64,000 bases of DNA from positions 3,286,001 through 3,350,000 of the forward strand of contig OY987250.1 of assembly GCA_963920765.1 (NCBI GenBank), written 5' to 3'. Both the position numbers and the translations under genes were made by a program. Below are positions 22,199 through 33,400 of the stretch, in pieces. Positions within the stretch are counted from its first letter, which is position 1; each line of letters opens with the position of its first letter. Below the pieces are notes generated by a model that ran no database searches, was not told the origin of the DNA, and was given only the letters and a program-made list of their open reading frames with translations. Source of the DNA: Ulota crispa (lineage: Eukaryota; Streptophyta; Bryopsida; Orthotrichales; Orthotrichaceae).

Positions 22199-24489
22199 AT
22201 GGCATGGCGCAACAGCCATGCTCTCTTCCAGCGTGAATATTCATTCAAAAGTTTGCCAAGGAGCCTACTCTTTGCTAGAAGAGTGACCACATTTAACTCA
22301 CCTCCTACGGTTACGCAAGACACTTGTGACGTTTTGCCGCAAACGAGCAATGGCGAGGCTGTCTTCGCCGGACTCAGCTCCAAGGAGCTGATAAGGACGC
22401 TTTTCAATCTACATCTCGTTGCATACGAGCCAGTGGTGGATTTAAGTCTCAAGGTCCTAACTTCTCCTATGATGAAATATCCCCTGTTCCATGTGCCGGT
22501 AAATTACGTGGTGAAGCGGACTGCTTATTCCCATTTTTGTGCCGGAAAGGATGTTGAGGAAGCCTCGAAGACCTTGCAAAGAATGTGGGAACTGGGGCTA
22601 CGGGGAATCTTGGATTACAGTTCGGAAGATGCAACAGACAACCAATCCTGCGCTAAACATCACGAGAAATTTGTTCAAGTGATACGGCAGACTAACCAAC
22701 TTCCTCCAGGATCAGTAAGTGCATTCTAAATGATCTCCTTTGAGAATTAGGTTTCGGTTCATTTTCTTTCGATACAATATTCTTCTAATCGGGAAAGTTG
22801 GCTGATCGTGAGTAGGATTTAGATCACTTCTCATTCTGTTGTACTGTTTTTCTTATCTACCTTCTTGTCATTTTAAATTCTGTAAAATATGTAGGATATA
22901 TCATTGTGGTTGCTTGAGTCACATTACATAGTTGGATCACTGTTATCGTGTTTTGACATGTTGTGCGATCATTTTGCAGGTGAGCACCTCGTGCGTGAAG
23001 ATTTCCGCAATTTGCCCCATTCAACTTCTAGAACGAGTTAGCAATCTACTTCGATGGCAGCATATGCACAAGGAATTCAAATTGCCATGGAAACAGGATG
23101 TGATCCCTTTCCTTGCCGAAGACAGTCCCACTTACCATGTAACTTCGCCTCCTGACCCTCTTACGAAAGAAGAAGAAATGGACTTGACACTTGCCCATGA
23201 TCGTCTGTGGTCATTGTGCAAGGCTTGTGAACAGGAAGATTTACCTATGCTGATAGACGCGGAAAATACTCTTGTTCAGCCCGCCATTGACTATATCATT
23301 CACCTTGCTGCGGCCGAATTTAACAAAGGCGATCGACCTTTACTTTACGGAACTATTCAGGCATACCTGAAGGATTCATTTTCACGACTTGAACTTGCAG
23401 TAAAAGGTTCTCAGAATCGGGGACTCTCCTATGGTGTGAAACTGGTTCGAGGGGCTTATATAATCCGGGAAAATGAATTGGCATCGTCTGCGGGGGTTCC
23501 TTCTCCGATTCACTCCAATATTGAAGGGACACATAGTTGTTATGATTCGTGTGCTGCATTCATGCTGGAGCAAGCTGCGAATGGGGATGGAGCAGTAGTG
23601 CTTGCCACTCACAACATGGATTCTGGTACGTCACGTGCCTATTCTCTTTCTATTGTGAGCGAATGCAATTGCAGCATGAGCAAGAAATCCCGACCCTTAC
23701 TTTCATTCCCTGCATGTTCGTGTTTCCAAAGATTTTTAGCGCCTTCGCCAGGGAGGCTAAGCGTACTATTAAAGTCGTCACTTGTGGTTTCTTCGCGTTT
23801 ATCTCATAATGGTTTTATTGGCGTAATGTTTCAATTGCGGAAGATTGAAAAGCTAGACAAGTTGTTGGATTATAAGCTCTTTGAACACTGGATATACAGG
23901 CCGAAAAGCGGCTGCTAAAGCCCAAGAGTTGGGATTTTCGAGAGGAGATCCCCGAGTTCAATTTGCACAGCTGAAGGGAATGGCTGATGTCTTATCGCTA
24001 TCGTTGGCCCAGTCGGGCTTCAGAGTGAGCAAGTATCTACCTTTTGGCCCGGTTTCCGAGGTGATTCCCTATCTTGTTAGACGAGCGGAGGAAAACCGTG
24101 GTCTCCTCGGCAATAGTGTGTACGAACGCCAATTTATCAGGTGCCATGCTCTCTTTCAGTTGCTCTGTCTGACATGGTTGCTCACAATTTCCTATTGAAT
24201 TTGGGCTGGATTGATAGACTTCATATTGGAAATGCTTACACGACGGCATACCAATTATACTTCCATTCACACCGACTCCTCCATTTGACTAAGGGGTGTT
24301 TCTTCGGAATGCAAGCTTCAACAACATATTACTGAATACAACGTTAAGAACCAGTTGAAGGGTTCATAGAAAATGGGTTTGATATTGATGTTGCATGTGC
24401 TGATTAGTTACAGATTGCGGTTTCCTTATGCTTTCTTGGGTTATGGTGGGACCAGGACTGAGCTTCGAAGACGTTTGCTGCGAGGTTAA
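22199..24489 (+). CDS. PRODH: Proline dehydrogenase (mitochondrial), 4 exons
   Basis: Exons 22199-22714, 22980-23625, 23900-24140 and 24456-24489 join in phase into 478 codons; all introns are GT-AG. The enzyme oxidises proline to pyrroline-5-carboxylate with FAD on the inner mitochondrial membrane, the first step of proline catabolism. The N-terminal ~45 residues are Arg/Ser-rich with no acidic residue early, fitting a presequence. The proline dehydrogenase barrel shows DAEN (265-268), QAYL (299-302), KLVRGAY (326-332), ATHN (381-384), YLPFGP (433-438) and the C-terminal YLVRRAEEN (445-453) that binds substrate carboxylate. The last exon encodes only ten residues ([10 protein letters not shown]) but restores the usual family C-terminus. 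The start is the first ATG of the open exon; a second in-frame start is not needed. Confidence 0.93.
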
Positions 24490-24590
24490 AACCTGCGACA
24501 TAAAAGAGGCTGAACCGAGTGCAGATTATGAATGAAAAGCTATTATACAGAGCTTTAATTTTGCCACTTAATTTATGCATATCGCCATTA

Positions 24591-24862
24591 ACGTCATATT
24601 CGTTAAATTTGGAAATTTGTTTGAATTTGGGACTTCTGCAGGTTTAAGGTGATCACCTTCACCTTAAACCAAGCTCTAGGTTTAAGCAACATTTTTTTGG
24701 TACACGTGTCCTCACCTGAGAGGAGGGATTTGCGAGGGAAAAAATCTTAGTGGCTTGGACTAAATCTGATACCTTCAAATCTGGTTTAAGGTAACTTTTT
24801 GGGTTTAAGGTGAAGTTCAATTTGGGAACCGCGTTTTCCCAATTTAACGAATATGGTGTTCA
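24591..24862. mobile_element. MITE (family L) just downstream of PRODH
   Basis: The terminal inverted repeats TCATATTCGTTAAATTTGG and CCAATTTAACGAATATGG pair. An internal hairpin GGTTTAAGGTG/CACCTTAAACC lies near 24650. The outer repeat is a variant of the CATATTCATTAAAATGGG terminus found at 27664 and 48993. It begins about 100 bp after the PRODH stop, so it may lie in or near the 3' UTR. Non-coding. Confidence 0.65.
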
Positions 24863-25271
24863 TTACGATAATTTCTTAGATAGATTGTTTTCCTTTTTCT
24901 CTTCTTGGATGTGCATATTGTACATGCATGATGCTGTAGAATAGCTGATGAGCAAAATGATCATTTTGTCATCTCGCAGTCCATGTGAGCTAAAAAAGAA
25001 GGTACGTAAACAGTATCTATAGCCGGATTTCCGCTCGTTGGCTGTTAGTAACATCATTCGGTTAATGTTGCAAAGAGCAACAGATCTATTGGTGAGATGG
25101 CTACCTGTATGCGGTTTCCATATGATTCGACTTCCGACAGTGGAATCTCAAACGTTTGGAGTTTAAAAAGTACTCCGACATACATTTAAGAACTGAATTC
25201 AAATTACCGCCTTTCTTTTCAATCGGTGGATTTTGCTTCCGACTTGAATATTCGTAGCGTCATCATATTTT
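24863..25271. other. Spacer without recognisable content
   Basis: No gene or repeat is supported. Short open frames on the minus strand (24863-25057) carry no motif. Confidence 0.4.
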
Positions 25272-26035
25272 GTTGGGAATATTTTGTGGATACTCCTGAA
25301 GTTTGCCACATTAGTATCCCTGGTTTTTCACATATTTGTATAGATATCCCTGGTTTTTCAGAAATTGCACAAGTACCCTTGGACCATAAATTTCAGGAGT
25401 TTGGTTTGTTATGCATGCTACTTCATGGCCAATGCTAAAAAAGAAGTGCAACAGAACAGAATTGAAGCTGCGTGCGCACAAAGGAGAAATAAAAAAGTGA
25501 CATGCACAATAGAACAAACACCTGAAAATTGTAGTCCAAGGATGTTTGTGCAATTTCTAAAAAACAAGGGGTACCGTTACAAATATGGCAAACTTTGGGG
25601 TATCTGTAAAGGGAATTGATATGTGTACCACACGCTTTGAACTATGGTACCATACCCCCGGAGTAAATTTTAGATTTATGTCATCAAAAAGCTGAATTTG
25701 GAATTCAGATTTGGACTTAGAGACCATGATTTAGTTTAGAACCATAAAAACAGTTGCAATTCAACAACACCCAATGAAAGAGTTTAGCTAAAGAGAAAAG
25801 TATTATTTTTACTTTTGTTTGTAAAAAAAGATAAGCTTTTTCAGTAGGTGTTGTTGAATTGCAGCTTTTTTTATGGTTCTAAACTAAATCATGGTCTCTA
25901 AGTCCAAATCTGAATTCCAAATTCTCAAATTCAACTTTTTGATGGTAGAAATCTTAAATTTATCCCAGGGGTGTGATACAGTAGTTCAAAGGGTGTGGTA
26001 CACATATCAATTCCCATCCGTAAATATATCCCTAT
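25272..26035. mobile_element. Foldback element (GTATCTATG family) with a nested MITE
   Basis: The left arm (GGATACTCCTGAAGTTTGCC ... CCTGGTTTTTCAGAAATTGC) pairs with the right arm (GCAATTTCTAAAAAACAAGG ... GGCAAACTTTGGGGTATC). The same family occurs complete at 50978-51322. The right terminus is split by the family A MITE at 25611-26015, after which TATATCCCTATTTTG continues. The open frames inside are hairpin-arm translations. Confidence 0.65.
25611..26015. mobile_element. Mutator-like MITE copy 2 (family A), 9-bp target duplication
   Basis: Termini are GGGAATTGATATGTGTACCAC and GTGGTACACATATCAATTCCC. Flanking 9-mers ATCTGTAAA and ATCCGTAAA match at 8 of 9. Removing the element restores a reading close to the terminus of the host foldback family. 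Arms pair along the full 405 bp (AACACCCAATGAAAGAG against GTAGGTGTTGTTGAAT). No coding frame. Confidence 0.8.
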
Positions 26036-26291
26036 TTTGTTTTAACATAACTACGTGAAAGCAGAAAGATTGATGTAGGGAATATGTTTTGAAAATTCTT
26101 TGCAACAAGAAATGACAGAACACATTCAGAAACAAGCCAGGAACTCCATAGTACCGTGCAGCTTGTCAAGTATCTGCAAGAGCTTACTGAGGAGCCTCAA
26201 CGATTTGCGTGCCATCATTTAAAATTTCGTCTGCATATCTACCGGTAATGCATGAGATGTAATTTTCTTTTGTTTTAATGCTGACTTTGAC

Positions 26292-27180
26292 CCTTCAATC
26301 CCTAAATGCACAAAGCTACTTTTATTGTTTGAGGAGGGCACTTTGGAACTTATTGAATTGTAGTTGTAAGATCATTATTAAACATTTAAACAATATTGCA
26401 ATAGGACCTTAAACTTCAAGGTTTCTAGATGTTGGTGTAAAAAAGAAACCCATAAAGCCACGGGGATGTTAAGATATTTGTGATTGAATGTGGATTAGTA
26501 CATAATTTACTATTTTTTGGAGTTGTCCAAAGATTGTTTTGCCAAAATGGCAACTTTTATGTACAAAATTGAGAAACAACCATTTATGATGAGTTGGTAT
26601 TTATTGTTATTACTTCAAAATTAATAACTCCCCTTCCAAATCTATGAGCACAATTTCACAAATGAGTTTGCAATGCAATAGTCAAAGAGCTACCACTTGA
26701 TACAAAGAAAATATATAACTCCAATTATTAACCAAAACTCACTGAATGAAAGAGATTTCAATTGTGCATGAATTCTAATTTGTATAACAAAAACATGCCA
26801 AGTGAAATTAGCACAAAAACACAATTAGATGTTACATGATGAAATTTTAGTAAAAGGGTATTCATTGCTTAGGGGAGATCTTGACTTCATGCTCAACTTG
26901 CTATCCATTTTTCCAATTCCAATGTGGCAACTTGTTATAGGCTGTTTAGTTACACTATTCATCACACTTTTTGATGCGCAGCCAATACTCTCGCAATTTA
27001 GCTTTTACCAAAAATAATTAAAATGTTTTATGGGGGACGATAAAATTGAACATTGAAGCTAATTTCAAATAGGAGCTTATCCAAAAAAAAGATTTGAAAA
27101 ATATTCAAATCTCTATTGTTAGCAAGGTCTCAAAGTTTCTTGAACACCCAAACTTTGTGCCTCAATCATTTAGGTGTTAA
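26292..27180. mobile_element. TTAA-type MITE, subfamily C
   Basis: It is a diverged relative of 2543-3450, with the same order of blocks (TAAGATCATTATTAAACAT, GATATTTGTGATTGAATG, ACAAATGAG..TTGCAA, CTATTCATCACAC). The left terminus TTCAATCCCTAAATGC has decayed, while the right GTTAA is retained. The 62-codon open frame at 26829-27017 is not supported. Confidence 0.6.
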
Positions 27181-27301
27181 GATAGTTAATCTTTTGTGAT
27201 GTGGTTCCATTAAGATTGTTAGATAATTGAAAAGTTGGTTTGTTAATTGCGGTTCTGCCTTTTTTTAACAATAGATATGCTACAGCTTTGCTTGATTAGC
27301 T

Positions 27302-27393
27302 TTAACCCTTAAGCACTTGGGGATCACCGAGGATACACGGCCCCTGTGTATGAGCAAGGACATTTTTCATCCATGTGATCCTTTAGGGGTTAC
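27302..27393. mobile_element. Miniature TTAA element (~92 bp)
   Basis: TTAACCCTTAAGCACTTGGGG at the left and GATCCTTTAGGGGTTA at the right enclose a core with ACACGGCCCCTGTGTATGAG. The core is the reverse complement of the core of the 86-bp element at 46244-46329, so the two are copies of one very short family. Confidence 0.6.
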
Positions 27394-27663
27394 ACAAAAG
27401 ATGTAAAAAGATTTTTAAAGACCATTGCATTAGAATTTGGTGCAATTGCAATTCAATTGGTCATGTTAAATTTAGAGTTTATTTTTTTGTTTATTATGTG
27501 TGATTAAAAGAATCCGTGTTAAGATGTGTTGAAGAAATTATTTGGTAGTAAAAAATATCCAAAATAATTAGAAGTATTGTTATGATAAGGGCTGTCTTCA
27601 AACAGGCATGTGGGCCTTTTTTTATATACAAGATCATTATGTATACAACGGATATTTTTTTTG

Positions 27664-27931
27664 TTTAAAACACCATATTTATTAAAATGGGTGATTTTCA
27701 TCGAATTAAGAGATAATTGAAAGGAAATTTGATAAAAGGTTTTATTGCAATTTAATTTGAGTCAAGCTAAATTGCAATAAAATCTTTTAAAACTTACCTA
27801 AAATTAGAAGGTTTTATGTCAATTCAACTGAAAAACTCTACTTTTAATGAAAATTGTTGATTCAAGCTGAGATTGACATGGTTATTTTGAGAGATGCCCA
27901 ATCTCCCATTTTAATGAATATGGTGTTTTAA
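27664..27931. mobile_element. MITE, family L
   Basis: AAAACACCATATTTATTAAAATGGG pairs with CCCATTTTAATGAATATGGTGTTTT. Inside is a second hairpin (GGTTTTATTGCAATTTAATTTGAG/CTAAATTGCAATAAAATC). Length is about 268 bp, non-coding. It is the intact reference for the interrupted copy at 48993-50877. Confidence 0.75.
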
Positions 27932-28636
27932 TACCTTCTTGTGTATTGTAAATTTTTGAACTACAGTAGTGCTTCTATAAATATAAAAAAACCCCTAATA
28001 ACTAGTTTGGATTGTGAGTAACAAAACCTTGAAAGCATCCATTAACCTCCAAAAATGGTTTGCATGTAAGTTGACACCTTGCAAGTGATATTATGATGCC
28101 ACATATTAATGTCGACTTTTGATTTAAAATCAAAACATTGACATGAAAGGTAAAGTTAACCAAATGGAGGAACTTAAGTTTCACAAGGACATTCCCACAA
28201 CATGCCGAAGATTAGCCACTTATCAAAAATGTTCCTTCCATCGCGTTTGTTCCTTCATTCTGAGAAACCTGTCCCAAGATCTACCAAAAGCTTACAAATC
28301 TTTGTAGAAGCTCAAAATTTAGTTAACCTCTAGAGCATGGCTACTTTTTTTCATTTTTTAAGAAGTGCAGAAGTGGCGATTTAAAATGTTATAGTGGTGT
28401 TCCAAATTTCTACATTCATCCACATCTTGGATAGAAAAGATCACATTAGTACATATTACATGTCTATAATTTAGTTTTCATCCACAATTTGGCGATTTCA
28501 TACAAGGGTTTTTTTTTTATTTGAGGAGATTTCATCCAAGTTTTTTGACATTTTTAAAAATCTTTTCTGGCCAGACTTTTTTATTGGGTGCAAACTGGCA
28601 CCAGAAAGCCAAAAAAAATAGCCCTGCTCTAGAGTC
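27932..28636. other. Spacer upstream of the capping-enzyme gene
   Basis: No gene or structured repeat is recognised. Confidence 0.4.
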
Positions 28637-28810
28637 TTCTAAAATCTGAAATCTACCAAGAGTCCTAATCTTCCTGAAGTTCGAAATCTACCAAGAGTCC
28701 TAAATCTTCCTGCAGTCCGTAATCTACCAAGAGTCCTAATCTTGCTGAAGTCCGTAATCTACCCAGTGTCCTAAAGCTTCCGGAAGTCCAAAGTCTACCA
28801 ATAATCTCCC
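28637..28810. repeat. Short tandem repeat, ~52-bp unit
   Basis: The unit AATCTACCAAGAGTCCTAATCTTCCTGAAGTCCG and variants repeats three to four times (28645, 28690, 28725, 28760). It lies directly upstream of the GC-richer start region of the next gene. Confidence 0.65.
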
Positions 28811-29300
28811 AAAATCTTTATCGGCACGCATCTCCGATGCTTCATAAGCCTCACCTCGGCCTCCTCTTCGACACACACCTCTGCGAGGTCGCGGAGTTCC
28901 CTCGCTCCGGTGATTGCAGCAGCAGCGATGATGTCGTAAGTTGAGCCAAGCCACTAGCAGCGCCTCGGTAAATTAGGTGCGCACCTTGAAAATGAACAAC
29001 CCCGGAACAATCTCAATGCCAAACACACACACAATATCAATTGATTTCAAATTTGTTGTTACGAGCTTGTATCTGATGAGCTCTTTGAAAAAGCGCACAA
29101 AAGTTTCGATCTCTTGGACTGCATTAGCTGAAGCTTACTGTGAAATTCGCAGGCCTTTACAGCCAATTTTGTTGCCATGGTGCCTCTACACACACCTGCT
29201 GCGTTTATTTCAACCTTTCTGCTGAGCTTTGCGGATCCTTCGTGGAGTGCCCCGCTCTTTCCAGGTATTGTACTCTTCGCTATGCTTCTGATCTCTAAAA
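28811..29300 (+). promoter_or_regulatory. Probable start region and leader of the capping-enzyme gene
   Basis: The region is richer in GC and CpG than its surroundings, and unique sequence continues unbroken into the coding exons. CCCTAA and AAACCCTA motifs occur at 29300-29480, common near plant housekeeping promoters. The coding start lies at 30413, so at least one leader intron is likely; I cannot place it with confidence. A 72-codon minus-strand open frame at 28736-28954 is a by-product of the high GC content. Confidence 0.35.
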
Positions 29301-30412
29301 GCCCTAACTAAGAGAACAACTGAGGTTTGTTCTCGGTGACTCATGTATTGCTAGGGTTTCGCTATTTTTGTAAAATTGATCAGGAGGGAGGTTACTTGAG
29401 TCAACCATACAGGAGGTTCAAGTTCAAGTGCTGTTAGAGTTCATGAAACCATAAACGCTGCGTATAAATGCTATTTGAAACCCTAGGAAACAAACTTTAA
29501 TTGGTTGCCGTGATCTCGATACTTTACCCTAGAGGGCGTTCAGTAGCTCTTCAACAAGAGTTTACTTGCATGATTTTCTCTAGAAATGGTGAACGTTATG
29601 CTATATAAATACGATTTGCCTGATTTGACACTCTGTTTCGTACGGTGTCATATTTGCTGCGCGCCTCATTGATTGCTTTGATCTGGTACAATCGCTCAGT
29701 CGAAGGGTATTTTAAGTAGCTTTACAACAGATTTGTAGCACAAGTCATTTGGTTGAAATTGAGCGTTAAGATTTTTGAGTGCAGCCGTTGATTACGTCAT
29801 CGATGAGCATTTGGTTTCCTGATCCTTTTATGCCTGTCGTTCTGGTTGAATCTCAAGGTTTCATGTTTTTTGGCCTCTCTCTATGCAGCCCTAAAATTTT
29901 GCTTTAGCTTTCACGTTCTGTAGGCTTTCTATGTGTTGCTCTGGGCTCTTAGGAGTCTGATTTTCTTCAGCACATGATTATAGGTTGCTGGATTGGTGAT
30001 TGCTGATTCGGAGTTTCTGGTGCAGTGGCGATGAAGGTTTTGTTGTGGAGAGTCAGGTGAAAACGGAAGGTAATGAGCTGTTAGCAAGTCCTAGAGAGGT
30101 CGTTTTGATGTCTATTAGACTTTCATTTGCAAGCATTGGATAATCTCAGAGTGTAAATACTTGCCAAGGCATGAGACGAGTTTTATTTTTATCGCTGAAT
30201 GTGTGGTTCTGTGCGCGCAGAGGAAAAAAGTTTCGTATTGAAATGCTCTGCTCTGTTTGAGTTGTGTGAAAAAACCCTAAACTGTCAAAATGTTTTTAAT
30301 GTACAGGTCCATTGTTTGCAGTGAGCAAACAATATTAGGTTTAGCAGGACGGTAGTGAGGAGTGCTTCTGTTTTTGGATTTTGGAGAGCAAGGTAACACA
30401 CGTTTGAGGAGG

Positions 30413-33400
30413 ATGGGTGATCGGGCGGCCACAGCCATGGCTTCTGATGGGGAAGTTTTCATGAGCTCAGTCGATATGATGAAAGCGGTAAGGTCTTAAG
30501 TCTTGATAATTAGTGATGATGGAAGCTTTAACATAGCCATAGTTTATAATGCATGCACCAGTTTTCCTCTTCCAAGCAGCATATACTGTTGTGAGGTGCA
30601 GGAACGAGAGGAGAGGAAGCTCCGAATGAAGCGCCAGCGGGAATTAGAAGAGGAAAGAACTGGAAAAGTTGCTAAGATTCTCAACGATCCTATAAAACCT
30701 GTGGACAGGTTACGCAACGTGGGTCCATTGCCTGAAGGTAACTTGCGTCTTTTTGACAAATGCAGCCATAGATGTTGGCAGAAGGAAGATTAAGCTTGCT
30801 AAGTGCACATGTATGAACAATTATCTGTGCAGTACTGCAACATAACAGGAGTAATACCCTTGCTGGGTAATAAATATTCGCTTGGCACTTGATGGCGATG
30901 ATCAAATTAGGCCCAAAGTTTCCTCGCAATCATTTGATACCATTGTGTCATGGTAGGCTGGCTGGATTGTCCTGGTGCGGGAGACCCGGTAGCAAACTTG
31001 ATACCATCCAAAGTGCCTCTTGGGGAGACTTTCAATGAGTTGTTAGATCCTGGAAGGAGGTATTCAAGACGACATGTTGTTCGGCATCAGCAAGCTCTTG
31101 GGCGTAAGGTTGGGCGATCTTGGTTTGTTTCCCTCAATATCTTGTAGATACTGTATTTGTTATGGTCTCTTATAGCTTCCCCATGATTTGGAGTGTTCTA
31201 ACAGCAACCTAGAGTGCATTCTACTCAGGTGTTAATGTAGAAAGTATATAATGGTGTGGTCGAGAAGCATGAAGGCACGATTTTGTTGTGTTTTATATAA
31301 TGCCAAGAGATTTGGGTGCAGATTGGACTAGTTATCGACTTAACCAATACATCTCGTTACTACAACTCAAACGAGTGGACGAATGATGGGGTAAAGTATG
31401 TGAAGGTGAATATAATTCGACCCCTGGTGATATTTGTTAACTGCTTCTCAATTACAATGCTAGTAGATCCTAAACTGTCGTCGGTACTTTTGAAGGTGGC
31501 TTGCCGGGGGCGGAACGAGGTTCCAGATCCTGAGTCGGTGAACACGTTTGTATTTGAGGTAATGAAAGTGTACTATGCCGGTTGTTTAAAGGTTGATTTG
31601 TTTCGCTAATTCTCGCTTACTCTGAGGTTTCTCACTTATAATCTTGTGCTCACAGTTACCCCCGTTAAGCTTACTTCTAGTCAACAATTGTGTTGTGACT
31701 GGTCCAGGTGAAGCGATTCTTCTCGAATCTGCATGCTAAAGGTGACAATGGTGCAAATAAGTACATACTAGTGCACTGTACTCATGGACATAACCGTACG
31801 GGTTTCATGATCGTTCATTACCTTATGCGCACCCAATGTAGCAGCGTTGAGCAGGTATGTCTTGCATATACCACCCAAGCTGGTCAAGATCTGGTCTCTA
31901 CGTGTAAGGTAGGAGCACCCAATTGCAACACCAGCCGTTCTCCGACATCTAAAACTAAACCTAAAGACAGATTTGCACCCAATCGAGATACGAATGCACC
32001 CAAACAAGACACGCAATTTGACATAAGGGAATAGAAATTGTGTAGGTGGCAGTTTTTGATTGGGTGTGACATGCGCATGACATGGTCTTGTTGTTGTCAC
32101 TTTTTAAGGGGTCTAGTGTCTACAATAGGTAAGTCTAGGGAGTTGTCTTCAACAATTCATAATTTATTCATATGATCTCAGAAAATTCTAAAAACAACTT
32201 TCCTTGCATCTGTATCCATGCCATCAAATTCTCAGAATACCCTCCCAATTACCACAGCTGAGGTAAGTGTCGCATTTGGGTGCTTCTACCTTATTTCCTT
32301 TGAATCCGCTAGTGGTTTCTTTTTCACGTCTGTGCTTTTTCTCGATGCAAGTTTGATTTGCTGATATTTTATCCGTTTGTGTAGAATCAGTAAGATTAGG
32401 ACATGGGGTTTCAGAGAATGGATTCTTCTTTGTGTCAAGCAGAGCAGCGAAATATTGGTCATGGATGAATTTGATAACTTTTTGCAGGTAACTATGCTTA
32501 AGATTTTATCCGGTCCTCTGCTTTGAGCGCTCTAAGTTCTTATCAGATTTCTCTCTGATACAGGCAATTCGTATGTTTGCCAAAGCAAGACCCCCAGGCA
32601 TATACAAGCAACACTATATCGAGGATCTCTACAAGTTTTACCATGAACCAAAACCACATAACCTAGTCTGTCCATCTACGCCAGAATGGAAAAGACCTGA
32701 GACTCCCGATCTGAACTGTATTGCTACAACGGATCAAGACGAGGATGACGAAGACGATTTTATGGCTGCTCTTCAGGTGAGAATATATTTTATACTCAGT
32801 AAAGAAAATGTTGTCTTTCTGACGTAATAAAGGTATAGTTGAACGAGTGTGAATCTTGTGATCTGATTCCTGTATTATTGCAGCAAGTGTTGATTCTGTC
32901 TATGAAATGAATTTATCCTATTTGTGGAAAGCGTTTTAATTTTGACATATTGTTTCAATTTTTTTTACTGTTACATGTGGTTCTCACGGAATTCATCTTT
33001 CTCCTGGAGCATTCTTCTCTTCATTTCCGTCTCTGACTCTTTCATATGCTCTATCTTTCGACTGAATTCAGCTCCACAAATAATTTGCGAATGCTCTGCT
33101 ATTTCCTTTTTTAGAGTGCTAGCTTTGTTCTATAACTATTGGCGTGGGTATGGTGTCAGTTCAACAGAGAGGATGAACCAACTGCTCCCATTGCCGTCAT
33201 GACAAATGATGATGTTCTGGGGGATGCTATACCTGATGACCAGCAGCGGGAAATGCAGAAATGGTGTTATTGGGCCGTTGGTGTGGTGAGTCTGAACTTG
33301 ATATTGGCCTCAAGGAGCTTGTAACGAAGCTAACGTCCTGTAAAACCCCAAATCTTGGTAGCAGTAGCAGATGAATAGGGAATGTCTCTGCAAAATGATA

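Noticed and set aside
28736..28954. 72-codon Arg-rich minus-strand frame
   Set aside because: Produced by the GC-rich start region of the capping-enzyme gene; opposite strand to the gene and no motif.
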